DNA from: Pseudomonas guariconensis
Lineage (GTDB): Bacteria > Pseudomonadota > Gammaproteobacteria > Pseudomonadales > Pseudomonadaceae
Length of the DNA: 64,000 nt
Assembly (NCBI RefSeq): GCF_024127895.1
Contig: NZ_JAMYBK010000023.1
Coordinates: 1 to 64,000 of the forward strand
Direction of reading: 5' to 3'
The notes beneath the pieces are model-generated. The model ran no database searches. It worked only from the letters and a program-made list of their open reading frames with translations, and had not been told where the DNA came from. Below, piece after piece: positions 7,970 through 16,794 of the stretch (within the stretch, counting starts at the first letter, position 1; every line of letters starts with the position of its first letter). The position numbers and the translations under genes are program-made.

Positions 7970-9469
7970 ATGGCAGTGGATCTTGCCAGTATCCTGCTGG
8001 GCATCGTGGCAGCAGCGGTTCCATGCCTGGCCTGGGCGTTGCAGGTGCAGCGACGGCTGTCGGCCCGGCAATCGGAACTGGCCCTGGTGCAAGAGCGTCT
8101 CACCGGTGCGCAACTGGCCCAGGAAGGCCTGCAGGCCCAGCTGGAGGCCTGCCGCGACGAGATCAGCGACCTGAGCGAGGCCAACGTGGCCAAGCAGACC
8201 ACCCTGGCCGCCCAGGCCCGGGAACTGGAACTGCTGCAGATCGAGCGTGACAACGCCCGCGACGCCGCCCATGCCTGGCAACTGGAACGTGTCGGCCGCG
8301 AGGCCGAGCTGCGGCGCCTGGAGGCCCAGGTCGCGCGCCTGGAGGCCGAGTTGCGTGAGCAGCAGGAAAGCCACCAGCAACGCCTGGAAGACCTGCAGGA
8401 AGCCCGCGACACCTTGCGCGCGCAGTTCGCCGAGATGGCCACGAAGATCTTCGATGAGCGCGAGCAGCGTTTCGCCCAGACCAGCCAGCAGCACCTGGGG
8501 CAGTTGCTCGACCCGCTCAAGGAGCGCATCCAGGCCTTCGAGAAGCGCGTGGAGGAGAGCTACCAGCAGGAGGCCCGCGAGCGTTTTTCCCTGGCCAAGG
8601 AGCTCGAGCGCCTGCAGCAGCTCAACCTGCGCCTGTCCAACGAAGCCACCAACCTGACCCAGGCGCTCAAGGGCCAGAAGACCCAGGGCAACTGGGGCGA
8701 GCTGATCCTCGAACGGGTGCTGGAGCATGCCGGCCTGGAAAAGGGCCGCGAATACCTGACCCAGGTCAGCCTCAAGAGCGCCGAGGGCGAGCGCTACCAG
8801 CCCGATGTACTGATCATGCTGCCCGGCGACAAGCAGGTGGTGGTCGATGCCAAGGTCAGCCTCACCGCCTACCAGCAATTCGTCGGCGACGACGACGCCG
8901 AGCGCGCCCAGGCTGCGCTGAAGCAGCACGTGCAGTCCCTGCGCAGCCACGTCAAAGGGCTCTCCAGCAAGGACTACAACCGCCTGGAGGGCTTGCACAG
9001 CCTGGATTTCGTCCTGCTCTTCGTGCCCATCGAGGCGGCCTTCTCGGCGGCCCTGCAGGCCGAGCCCAACCTGTTCCAGGAGGCCTTCGACCGGCAGATC
9101 GTGATCGTCAGCCCCACCACCCTGCTGGCCACCCTGCGGGTGATCGACAGCCTGTGGAAGCAGGAGCGCCAGGGCCAGAACGCCCGGGAGATCGCCGAGC
9201 GTGCCGGGTGGCTGTACGACAAGTTCGTGTTGTTCATCCAGGACCTGGACGAGCTGGGCAGCCGCCTGCAGCAGGTGGACAAGGCCTATGCCGCGGCGCG
9301 CAACAAACTCTGCGAAGGGCGTGGCAACCTGGTCAGCCGCAGCGAGCAGCTCAAGCTGCTCGGCGCCCGGGCCAGCAAGAGCCTGCCGGCCGACTTGCTC
9401 GAACGCGCGCTGTCCGACGACGCGGTGCCTGACGAGGCGCTCACTGAACCAGGCTCAGATGCCGATTGA
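7970..9469 (+). CDS. rmuC: DNA recombination protein RmuC
   Basis: This 499-residue protein carries an N-terminal membrane anchor (residues 4-26), a long coiled coil rich in Glu, Gln and Arg (about 30-200), and the RmuC nuclease-like domain (about 220-430; motifs GNWGELILERVLEHAGL, PDVLIMLPG and VVDAKVSL). In E. coli RmuC limits rearrangements at inverted repeats. GGAGTAGCT precedes the ATG. Its last 29 bases overlap in antisense with the 3' end of the converging sensor-kinase gene. Confidence 0.93.
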   Translation: MAVDLASILLGIVAAAVPCLAWALQVQRRLSARQSELALVQERLTGAQLAQEGLQAQLEACRDEISDLSEANVAKQTTLAAQARELELLQIERDNARDAAHAWQLERVGREAELRRLEAQVARLEAELREQQESHQQRLEDLQEARDTLRAQFAEMATKIFDEREQRFAQTSQQHLGQLLDPLKERIQAFEKRVEESYQQEARERFSLAKELERLQQLNLRLSNEATNLTQALKGQKTQGNWGELILERVLEHAGLEKGREYLTQVSLKSAEGERYQPDVLIMLPGDKQVVVDAKVSLTAYQQFVGDDDAERAQAALKQHVQSLRSHVKGLSSKDYNRLEGLHSLDFVLLFVPIEAAFSAALQAEPNLFQEAFDRQIVIVSPTTLLATLRVIDSLWKQERQGQNAREIAERAGWLYDKFVLFIQDLDELGSRLQQVDKAYAAARNKLCEGRGNLVSRSEQLKLLGARASKSLPADLLERALSDDAVPDEALTEPGSDAD

Positions 9470-12400
9470 GCAGGGCGCGCAGGGCCGCTGGCTTGACCGG
9501 CTTGGCCAGGTAGTCGAGGCCGGCGGCATGGACCATGGCGATGGTCTCGTTGCGTCCGTCGGCGCTGATCACCACGCCCGGTACCGGTTCGCCCAGGCGG
9601 GTGCGTAGCCAGGCCATCAGCTCGGTCCCCGTCTCGCCATCGTCCAGGTGGTAGTCCACCAGCGCCAGGTGCGGGCGCATGCCCTTGGCCAGCAGGGCTT
9701 CGCATTCGGCGCGGCTGCGCGCGGTCCACACCTGGCAACCCCAGCGGCTGAGCAGGCTGTTCATGCCGACCAGGATGCTGTCTTCGTTGTCGACGCACAG
9801 CACCTGCAGCCCGGCCAGCGGTTGGCCAGCCTGTGGCTCCGGTGGCGCGCTGGGCGCCGCGACGGCGGCCTTGGCGATCGGCACGCCGACCCGGAACACG
9901 CTGCCCTTGCCTGGCCAGGAGCGCACCTGAAGCGGATGGCCGAGCACCCGGCACAAGCCGTCGGCGATCGCCAGGCCCAGGCCCAGGCCTTTTTCGGCGC
10001 GCGTCTGGTGGCTGTCCAGGCGCTTGAACTCCTGGAAGATCACCTGCAGCTTGTCGTCGGCGATGCCTGGGCCTCGGTCCCAGACTTCCAGCCACAGGCG
10101 CCCGCCCTGGCGGCGCACGCCAAGCAGCAGTGGGCTCTTGCCATAGCGCAGGGCGTTGGTCAGGAAGTTCTGCAGCACCCGCCGCAACAGTTTCATGTCG
10201 CTGTCGACCCGCAGGCGACTGCCGCGCAGGCGGAACTCCAGGCCCTTTTCCGCAGCCAGCAGCTTGAACTCGGCACCGAGGGTGTCGAACAGCTCGTTGA
10301 GGGCGAAGGGCTTGATGTCGGGGGTGATCCTGCCGTTTTCCAGACGCGAGATGTCCAGCAGGTCGCTGATCAGTTCCTCGGCCGAGCGCAGCGAGCTGTC
10401 CATGTGCTGCACCAACTGCCGGGCTTCCTCGGACATGCCCTCGGCCTGCTGCGACAGGGCGGCGGAGAACAGCCGCGCGGCATTGAGCGGTTGCATCAGG
10501 TCGTGGCTGACCGCGGCCAGGAAGCGGGTCTTGGACTGGCTGACCGCCTCGGCATGGCTCTTGGCCTCGGACAGCGCCTGGTTGAGCTGGGACAGCTCAT
10601 GGGTGCGCTCGGCGACCCGCTGCTCCAGGCCCTCGTTGGCGTCCTTGAGCGCCTGCTCGGCCTCGCGGAACGGGGTGATGTCGGTGAAGCTCATGACGAA
10701 GCCGCCGCCAGGCATGGGGTTGCCGATCAGCTCGATCACCCGGCCGTTGGGGAACAGCCGCTCGGAGGTATGGGCACGGCCCTGGCGCATCCAGTGCAGG
10801 CGCCGGGCCACATGGACCTGGGCCTCGCCGGGGCCGCACAGGCCACGTTCGGCGTTGTAGCGGATGATGTCGGCAATTGGCCGGCCCACGCTGATCAGCC
10901 CGTCGGGGTAGTTGAACAGCTCCAGGTAGCGCCGGTTCCAGGCCACCAGGTGCAGGTTCTGGTCCACCACGCTGATGCCCTGGTTGATGTTCTCGATCGC
11001 CCCCTGCAGCAGGGCGCGGTTGAACTGCAGCACCTCGCTGGCCTCGTCGGCGATGCGCACCACGTCCTCGAGCTGCATGTCGCGGCCTTCGATGGCGGCC
11101 TTGACCACCGCACGGGTCGAGGAGGTGCCGAGCACGCCGGCCAGCAGGCGCTCGGTGTGTTCGATCCAGTCGCCGTCGGCGTTCTGGTTGGGGTTGAAGC
11201 CCTTGCCCTGGCGGTAGGCGAAGCGGATGAAGCTCTGCCGCGCGCGTTCCTCGCCGACGAAGCGTGCCGCCAGCTTGAGCAGGTCGTCGATCTGCACCGC
11301 CAGCAGCGACCGGCTGTTGGGGCGGGTGGTCTGCTGGCCGATGAAGCGCCCGGCCTGCCAGTGTTCCGAGACCCGGGTGCGGGAGAAGATCGAGACCCAG
11401 GCGAACAGCACGAAGTTGCCCGCCAGCGACAGCACCACGCCCTGGGTCAGCGGGGTGATCGGCAGGTTCAACGGGTTGCCGTGCAGCCAGGCAAGGCCAG
11501 GGAACAATTGCAGCGACCAGCCCAGGCTGTGCGCGGCGATCGGCAGCACCAGGGTGTAGAACCACAGGAAGATCCCGGCCGCCAGGCCCGCGAACACGCC
11601 GCGCCGGTTGGCCTGTTTCCAGTACAGTGCGCCGAGCATGGCCGGGGTCAGCTGGGTCACTGCGGCGAAGGCGATCTGGCCGATGGTCGCCAGGCTCGCG
11701 GTGGAACCGAGCAGGCGGTAGCTGACGTAGGCGAGCAGAAGGATGACCACGATGGTCACTCGGCGGACCGAGAGCATCCAGTGGCGGAACGCCTCGAACG
11801 GCCGTTCGGCGTTCTTGCGGCGCAGCAGCCAGGGCAGCAGCATGTCGTTGGACACCATGGTCGACAGCGCCACGGCCTCGACGATGACCATGCCGGTGGC
11901 GGCCGAGGCGCCGCCGATGAAGGCCAGCAGGGCCAGGCTCGGGTGGGCTTCGGCCAGGGGCAGGCTGATGACGAAGGAGTCGGAGATCACCGTGCCCGGC
12001 AGCAGCATCTGCCCAGCCAGGGCGATCGGCACCACGAACAGCGCGGCCAGGGCCAGGTACAGGGGGAAGACCCAGCGCGCCATGCGCATGTCCTGGGGCT
12101 CGATGTTCTCCACCACGGTGACGTGGAACTGTCGCGGCAGGCAGATGATCGCCATCATCGCCACGGTCGTCTGCACCACCATCGAGGGCCAGTTGATGGT
12201 CTCCTGCCAATAGCTTTCCAGGTGCGTCGACTGGCGCGCCTGCTCGAACAGGTCGTCGAAGCCGTCGTACAGGTTGAACACCACGAAGGCGCCCACGGCG
12301 AGGAATGCCAGCAGCTTGACCAGCGATTCGAAGGCGATCGCCAGGACCATGCCGCGGTGGTGCTCGGTGACATCCAGGCTGCGGGTCCCGAAGACGATGG

Positions 12401-12917
12401 AGAACAGCGCCAGCACCAGCGACACCACCAGCGCGGTGTCCTGCACGCGGGTGCCGGTGGCATCGGCGCTGGCGCCGATCAGCAGGTTGACGCCGAGCAC
12501 GATGCCCTTGAGCTGCAGGGCGATGTAGGGCAGCACGCCCACCAGGCAGATCAGCGCCACCACCACGGCCAGGGTCTGCGACTTGCCATAGCGCGCGGCG
12601 ATGAAGTCGGCGATCGAGGTGATGTTCTGCTGCTTGCTGATCAGCACCATCTTTTGCAGCACCCAGGGGGCGAAGATCAGCAGCAGCACCGGCCCCAGGT
12701 AGATCGGCAGGAACGCCCACAGCTGTTCGGCGGCCTGGCCGACCGCGCCGAAGAAGGTCCAACTGGTGCAGTACACCGCCAGCGACAGGCTGTACACCCA
12801 GGCACGCAGGCGCGGCGGCAGCGGGGTGCTGCGGCGGTCGCCGTAGAAGGCGATGGCGAACATGATGGCCATATAGGCCAGGGCGACCACGGCGATCAGC
12901 CCGCTGGACAACGACAT
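9441..12917 (-). CDS. crbS: SLC5 symporter-histidine kinase-receiver hybrid sensor (CrbS/MxtR type)
   Basis: This 1158-residue protein joins a sodium:solute symporter domain (about residues 1-500, 12 or more membrane helices), a STAC-like linker, a PAS domain (about 620-740), a coiled coil, HisKA with the phosphoacceptor His in VSHDLMQP (about 803), an HATPase domain (N-box NFLTNALRYG, GPGIADD), and a C-terminal receiver with the phosphoacceptor Asp in VDYHLDDG (about 1087). CbrA lacks a receiver, so this is the CrbS/MxtR type, which in P. putida and relatives controls acetate use with the LuxR-type regulator CrbR/ErdR. The regulator gene is not in the window. The expected target yjcH-actP is, at 57.7-59.7 kb. 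The symbol is inferred from architecture and neighbourhood. Confidence 0.8.
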   Translation of the reverse strand: MSLSSGLIAVVALAYMAIMFAIAFYGDRRSTPLPPRLRAWVYSLSLAVYCTSWTFFGAVGQAAEQLWAFLPIYLGPVLLLIFAPWVLQKMVLISKQQNITSIADFIAARYGKSQTLAVVVALICLVGVLPYIALQLKGIVLGVNLLIGASADATGTRVQDTALVVSLVLALFSIVFGTRSLDVTEHHRGMVLAIAFESLVKLLAFLAVGAFVVFNLYDGFDDLFEQARQSTHLESYWQETINWPSMVVQTTVAMMAIICLPRQFHVTVVENIEPQDMRMARWVFPLYLALAALFVVPIALAGQMLLPGTVISDSFVISLPLAEAHPSLALLAFIGGASAATGMVIVEAVALSTMVSNDMLLPWLLRRKNAERPFEAFRHWMLSVRRVTIVVILLLAYVSYRLLGSTASLATIGQIAFAAVTQLTPAMLGALYWKQANRRGVFAGLAAGIFLWFYTLVLPIAAHSLGWSLQLFPGLAWLHGNPLNLPITPLTQGVVLSLAGNFVLFAWVSIFSRTRVSEHWQAGRFIGQQTTRPNSRSLLAVQIDDLLKLAARFVGEERARQSFIRFAYRQGKGFNPNQNADGDWIEHTERLLAGVLGTSSTRAVVKAAIEGRDMQLEDVVRIADEASEVLQFNRALLQGAIENINQGISVVDQNLHLVAWNRRYLELFNYPDGLISVGRPIADIIRYNAERGLCGPGEAQVHVARRLHWMRQGRAHTSERLFPNGRVIELIGNPMPGGGFVMSFTDITPFREAEQALKDANEGLEQRVAERTHELSQLNQALSEAKSHAEAVSQSKTRFLAAVSHDLMQPLNAARLFSAALSQQAEGMSEEARQLVQHMDSSLRSAEELISDLLDISRLENGRITPDIKPFALNELFDTLGAEFKLLAAEKGLEFRLRGSRLRVDSDMKLLRRVLQNFLTNALRYGKSPLLLGVRRQGGRLWLEVWDRGPGIADDKLQVIFQEFKRLDSHQTRAEKGLGLGLAIADGLCRVLGHPLQVRSWPGKGSVFRVGVPIAKAAVAAPSAPPEPQAGQPLAGLQVLCVDNEDSILVGMNSLLSRWGCQVWTARSRAECEALLAKGMRPHLALVDYHLDDGETGTELMAWLRTRLGEPVPGVVISADGRNETIAMVHAAGLDYLAKPVKPAALRALLNRHLSLVQ

Positions 12918-13276
12918 GCAAACTCCGGAGCAAAGAATAGAACGCGGTCCCGATCAATCAGTCTGGCATGGCGCCTGGCGTTCGTCAGCGCAGACGATGG
13001 TCGCAGTGGCAGGACGTCGCAGCCCTTGCTGCTCAGCATAAGGGCGAGGGCGGGGTTTGTCGTGCGTCTTTGTGGTGCTCAAGCTCGATGCCGGTCATTC
13101 GAGTGGCAGCGGGGCTGCTGTGCAGCCATCGTCGGGGGGACGTGGTGCTCCTTCGGCATCTGCTTGGCAGAGGATTCTGTGGGTGCGGCTTGCCAATGGC
13201 CGGCTTTCCCATGCAGATTTGTGGCTCTGTGCGGCCTGCGGGCCTCCAATGACAAAAGCCCCCAGGAACAAGGACG
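12918..13276. other. Divergent intergenic region between crbS and the MFS-acyltransferase gene
   Basis: This 359-bp stretch separates divergent genes and should hold both promoters. I see an inverted pair TTGGCA / TGCCAA around 13169-13197 and no convincing gene. Frames running through it on the plus strand lack family features and a ribosome binding site. Confidence 0.5.
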
Positions 13277-15151
13277 ATGAGTCACCCCTCGCAATTCACC
13301 TTGCTCGGCAAGCGGCGTTTCCTGCCGTTCTTCATCACCCAGTCGCTGGGTGCCTTCAACGACAACCTGTTCAAGCAGTCGTTGATCCTGGCGATCCTCT
13401 ACAAGCTCAGCCTGGAAGGCGACCGCTCGATCTGGGTCAACCTCTGCGCCTTGCTGTTCATCCTGCCGTTCTTCCTGTTCTCGGCCCTGGCCGGGCAGTT
13501 CGGCGAGAAGTTCGCCAAGGACGCGCTGATCCGCGCGATCAAGCTGGCCGAGATCGTCATCATGGCCATCGGCGCCACGGGCTTCGTCACCCACCACCTG
13601 GAGCTGATGCTGCTGGCGCTGTTCGCCATGGGCACCCATTCGGCGCTGTTCGGCCCGGTGAAATACTCGATCCTGCCCCAGGCCCTGCGCGAGGAGGAAC
13701 TGGTGGGCGGCAACGGCCTGGTGGAAATGGGGACCTTCCTGGCGATCCTCGCCGGGACCATCGGCGCGGGGGTGATGATGTCGTCCACCCACTACGCCAC
13801 GGTGGCGGCGGGGGGCGTGGTGGGCACCGCGGTGCTCGGCTACCTGGCCAGTCGCTGGATCCCTCGGGCCGCGGCAGCGGCCCCGCAGATGAAGCTGGAC
13901 TGGAACATCTTCCGCCAGTCCTGGGCCACCCTGCGCCTGGGCCTGGGGCAGACGCCGGCGGTTTCGCGCTCGATCGTCGGCAACTCGTGGTTCTGGTTCG
14001 TCGGGGCCATCTACCTGACCCAGATCCCGGCCTATTCCAAGGACTGGCTGCACGGCGACGAAACCGTGGTGACCCTGGTGCTGACGCTGTTCTCGGTGGG
14101 CATCGCGGCGGGCTCGCTGCTGTGCGAACGGCTCAGCGGCCGCAAGGTGGAGATCGGCCTGGTGCCGTTCGGCTCGTTCGGCCTGACCCTGTTCGGCCTG
14201 CTCTGGTGGTGGCACTCCGGCGACGTGCCAGCCGGCGAGGCGCCGCATGACTGGCTGGCCCTGCTGGGCATGGGCCAGGCCTGGTGGATCCTGGTGTCGA
14301 TCGTAGGCCTGGGGGTATTCGGCGGTTTCTACATCGTGCCGCTGTATGCCCTGATCCAGGCGCGTACCCCCGAGGACCAGCGGGCGCGGGTGATCGCCGC
14401 CAACAACATTCTCAATGCCCTGTTCATGGTGGTCTCGGCGATCCTCACCATCGTCCTGCTGAGCCTGGCGCAACTGAGCATCCCGCAGTTGTTCCTGGTG
14501 GTGTCGCTGCTCAACATCGCGGTCAACGCCTATATCTTCCGCATCGTCCCTGAGTTCACCATGCGCTTCATGATCTGGCTGCTCAGCCATTCCATGTACC
14601 GGGTCGAGCATCGGGACCTGGAGCGTATTCCCGACGAGGGGCCAGCGTTGCTGGTGTGCAACCATGTGTCCTTCGTCGATGCGCTGCTGATCGGGGGGGC
14701 GATCCGCCGACCGGTGCGTTTCGTCATGTACTACAAGATCTACGACCTGCCGCTGCTCAACTTCGTGTTCCGCACCGCCGGGGCGATTCCCATCGCTGGC
14801 CGCAGCGAGGACGAAGCCACCTACGAGCGGGCCTTCGCGCGTATCGCCCAGTACTTGGCCGCGGGTGAAGTGGTGTGCATCTTCCCGGAAGGCAAGTTGA
14901 CCTCCGATGGCGAGATCGACGTGTTCAAGGGGGGCGTCAACCGCATCCTCCAGGAAACCCCGGTACCGGTGATTCCCCTGGCGTTGCAGGGCTTGTGGGG
15001 CAGTTTCTTCAGCCGCGATCCGGCCAAGGGCTTTTTCCGGCGCCTGTGGTCGCGGGTGACCCTCGTGGCTGGCGCCGCCATCCCGGTGGAGGCGGCGCAG
15101 CCAGAGGTGCTGCGCGAGAAGGTCATGGCCTTGCGCGGCGACCAGCGTTGA
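13277..15151 (+). CDS. MFS transporter-acyltransferase fusion (LplT-PlsC-like)
   Basis: This 624-residue membrane protein has an N-terminal MFS domain of about 12 helices (residues 1-420; FNDNLFKQSL near the start is typical of lysophospholipid transporters such as LplT) and a C-terminal PlsC-type 1-acylglycerolphosphate acyltransferase domain (about 430-620) with the HX4D motif in NHVSFVDALL and the FPEGKLTSDGE block. In E. coli LplT flips lysophosphatidylethanolamine inward and Aas reacylates it. Here both steps are in one chain, but the acyl-ACP synthetase part of Aas is missing. AAGGACG precedes the ATG. Lysophospholipid salvage is the inferred role. Confidence 0.82.
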   Translation: MSHPSQFTLLGKRRFLPFFITQSLGAFNDNLFKQSLILAILYKLSLEGDRSIWVNLCALLFILPFFLFSALAGQFGEKFAKDALIRAIKLAEIVIMAIGATGFVTHHLELMLLALFAMGTHSALFGPVKYSILPQALREEELVGGNGLVEMGTFLAILAGTIGAGVMMSSTHYATVAAGGVVGTAVLGYLASRWIPRAAAAAPQMKLDWNIFRQSWATLRLGLGQTPAVSRSIVGNSWFWFVGAIYLTQIPAYSKDWLHGDETVVTLVLTLFSVGIAAGSLLCERLSGRKVEIGLVPFGSFGLTLFGLLWWWHSGDVPAGEAPHDWLALLGMGQAWWILVSIVGLGVFGGFYIVPLYALIQARTPEDQRARVIAANNILNALFMVVSAILTIVLLSLAQLSIPQLFLVVSLLNIAVNAYIFRIVPEFTMRFMIWLLSHSMYRVEHRDLERIPDEGPALLVCNHVSFVDALLIGGAIRRPVRFVMYYKIYDLPLLNFVFRTAGAIPIAGRSEDEATYERAFARIAQYLAAGEVVCIFPEGKLTSDGEIDVFKGGVNRILQETPVPVIPLALQGLWGSFFSRDPAKGFFRRLWSRVTLVAGAAIPVEAAQPEVLREKVMALRGDQR

Positions 15152-15166
15152 GGGAAGGGGCGTGGG

Positions 15167-15484
15167 TCAGCCGGTGCTGACCTTCAGGCCGACCAGGCCG
15201 GCGACGATCAGGGCCACGCTGGCCAGGCGCACCAGGGCCATGGATTCGCCGAACAGGATGATCCCGGCGATCACCGTGCCGACGGCGCCGACGCCGGTCC
15301 AGATGGCATAGGCGGTACCCAGTGGCAGTTCCTTCATGGCCAGGCCCAGTAGACCCAGGCTCACGGCCATGGCGGCGACGGTCAGTACGGTGGGCAGGGG
15401 ACGGGTGAAACCGTCGGTGTACTTCAGGCCTACGGCCCAGCCGACTTCGAACAGACCGGCGAAGAACAGGATGATCCAGGACAT
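15167..15484 (-). CDS. gdx: SMR-family guanidinium exporter (Gdx/SugE)
   Basis: This 105-residue protein has four membrane helices and the SugE/Gdx signature: WIILFFAGLFEVGWAVGLKY with the central glutamate (E13) and the following GFTRPLPT loop. Members of this SMR branch exchange guanidinium ion for protons rather than broad quaternary ammonium drugs. The start at 15484 has GGAGGCTCCC upstream; the longer frame would run through the riboswitch. The leader carries a guanidine-II riboswitch, which strongly supports the guanidinium assignment. Confidence 0.92.
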   Translation of the reverse strand: MSWIILFFAGLFEVGWAVGLKYTDGFTRPLPTVLTVAAMAVSLGLLGLAMKELPLGTAYAIWTGVGAVGTVIAGIILFGESMALVRLASVALIVAGLVGLKVSTG

Positions 15485-15509
15485 GGGAGCCTCCATCGTT
15501 TTCAAGGAT

Positions 15510-15558
15510 GGGGCCGTCCCCGGAATGGTCACGCGGTGCGTCGTGAGGTCGTCCTCAC
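15510..15558 (-). promoter_or_regulatory. Guanidine-II (mini-ykkC) riboswitch
   Basis: On the minus strand two small hairpins follow each other in the leader of gdx: GTGAGG-ACGA-CCTCAC (15558-15543) and GGGG-ACGG-CCCC (15521-15510). Two stem-loops with ACGR tetraloops separated by a short linker define the guanidine-II class, which binds guanidinium and opens the downstream ribosome binding site. The second hairpin ends 25 bases before the ATG, close to the GGAGGCTCC site. The spacing and gene context are as expected for the class. Confidence 0.9.
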
Positions 15559-15563
15559 AGTGC

Positions 15564-15575
15564 GCACTATAGTGC
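15564..15575 (-). promoter_or_regulatory. Putative gdx promoter -10 region in a 12-bp palindrome
   Basis: TATAGT on the minus strand (15571-15566) is a good -10 element, placing the transcript start about 7 bases before the first riboswitch hairpin. It sits in the perfect palindrome GCACTATAGTGC. No good -35 at 17 bases is evident, so an activator or an extended -10 may be used. The palindrome may bind a regulator; this is inference. Confidence 0.4.
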
Positions 15576-15689
15576 ACATTTGCCATGGGTAGGGCAAGTC
15601 GGGCGGATCTGCGGTGCCTGTTCCGGCACAGTGGAGAACACCAGACGTGTGGATCAGGCTGCCGCGAACAGGCCGGTGCCGTCAGCCCA

Positions 15690-16652
15690 TCAATGCCTGG
15701 CCGGCTCGGCCTCTACAGGAGCGCCGGGCTCTTCCATCCGGCGGAACCAGGTCGACAGCACCGCCCCGGAGATGTTGTGCCACACGCTGAACAGCGCACT
15801 GGGCACCGCTGCCAGCGGCGAGAAGTGCGCCGCCGCCAGTGCCGCGCCCAGCCCGGAGTTCTGCATGCCCACTTCCAGCGCCAGCGACTTGCGCTGGGCC
15901 AGCGGCAGCTTGCACAACTTGCCGGTCAGGTAGCCGAGCAGGAAGCCGAAACTGTTGTGCAATATCACCACGGCCATGATCAGCAGGCCCGACTCGGCGA
16001 TCTTCGCCTGGCTGGCCGCGACCACCGCGCAGACGATCATGACGATGCTCACCACCGACACCAGCGGCAGCACCTGCACCGCCAGTTGCACCCGCGCGCC
16101 CAGTACCCGCTGGGCCAGCACGCCGAGGACGATCGGCAGCATCACCAACTGCAGGATCGACCAGAACATGTCCATGAAGGACACCGGCAGCCAGGCCGAG
16201 GCCAGGAACCAGATCAGCGCCGGGGTCAGCAGCGGTGCCAGCAGTGTGGTCACCGCGGCAATGGCCACTGCCAGGGCCAGGTCGCCCTTCGACAGCCAGA
16301 CCATCACGTTCGAGGCCGTGCCGCTCGGGCAGCAGCCGACCAGGATCACCCCCACGGCGATCTCCGCTGGCAGGTGGAACAGCTGGCACAGCAACCAGGC
16401 CATGCCCGGCATGATCACGAAGTGCGCCACCACCCCCAGCGCCACCCGCCAGGGCTGGCGGGCGAGGGCGGCGAAGTCGTCGAGCTTGAGGGTCAGGCCC
16501 ATGCCGAACATCACCAGGCCCAGCAGCGGCACGATGGCCACCTTCAGGGCGATGAACCACTGGGGTTGAAGGAAGGCCAGACAGGCGAACACCAGCACCC
16601 ACAGGGCGAACGTGTTGCCGACGAAGCGGCTGAAGGCGGCCAGGGCACGCAT
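15690..16652 (-). CDS. Bile acid:sodium symporter (BASS)-family transporter
   Basis: This 320-residue inner-membrane protein has 9-10 hydrophobic helices. Family motifs are GLVMFGMGLTLKLDDF near residue 50 and the conserved VGCCPSGTASNVMVWLSKGDLALAVA block near residue 105-130, which in BASS proteins forms the sodium-binding crossover. The start at 16652 (MRALAAF) is preceded by GGAG; a start at 16679 would translate the ribosome binding site. BASS members carry diverse organic anions; the substrate is not evident. It is followed by rdgC in the same orientation upstream. Confidence 0.85.
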   Translation of the reverse strand: MRALAAFSRFVGNTFALWVLVFACLAFLQPQWFIALKVAIVPLLGLVMFGMGLTLKLDDFAALARQPWRVALGVVAHFVIMPGMAWLLCQLFHLPAEIAVGVILVGCCPSGTASNVMVWLSKGDLALAVAIAAVTTLLAPLLTPALIWFLASAWLPVSFMDMFWSILQLVMLPIVLGVLAQRVLGARVQLAVQVLPLVSVVSIVMIVCAVVAASQAKIAESGLLIMAVVILHNSFGFLLGYLTGKLCKLPLAQRKSLALEVGMQNSGLGAALAAAHFSPLAAVPSALFSVWHNISGAVLSTWFRRMEEPGAPVEAEPARH

Positions 16653-16667
16653 GGGGGAAATCTCCGG

Positions 16668-16794
16668 TTTCAGCTTCAAGCTTCAAGCTTCAAGCTGCAA
16701 GTAAAAGCGGGACGGTGTGGCCGTTCGATTCCGCATGTTCTCGAAGCTCTGTGCTTTCGCTTTGGCTTTTTCTTGCAGCTTGCAGCTGCCGTCA
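16668..16794. repeat. Long hairpin built of GCTTCAAG/GCTGCAAG units
   Basis: The left part repeats CTTCAAG three times and ends in AGCTGCAAG; the right part is CTTGCAGCTTGCAGCTG preceded by GCTTTTT. The arms are complementary (AGCTGCAAG with CTTGCAGCT) across an 80-bp loop containing AAAAGCG/CGCTTT. It lies downstream of rdgC on the minus strand. Related copies occur at about 42856-42945 and 48967-49056, each downstream of a minus-strand gene, so terminator function is likely. Confidence 0.55.

Noticed and set aside
9648..13280. A 1210-codon plus-strand reading frame
   Set aside because: It is antisense to the 1158-residue kinase gene, is extremely rich in Gln, His and Arg as typical for GC-rich shadow frames, and has no domain. 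The opposite strand has clear symporter, kinase and receiver motifs.
16668..16700. Tandem CTTCAAG repeats as a possible CRISPR or microsatellite
   Set aside because: Units are 7-8 bp with no spacers, and they pair with a downstream complementary arm, so they are part of a hairpin.
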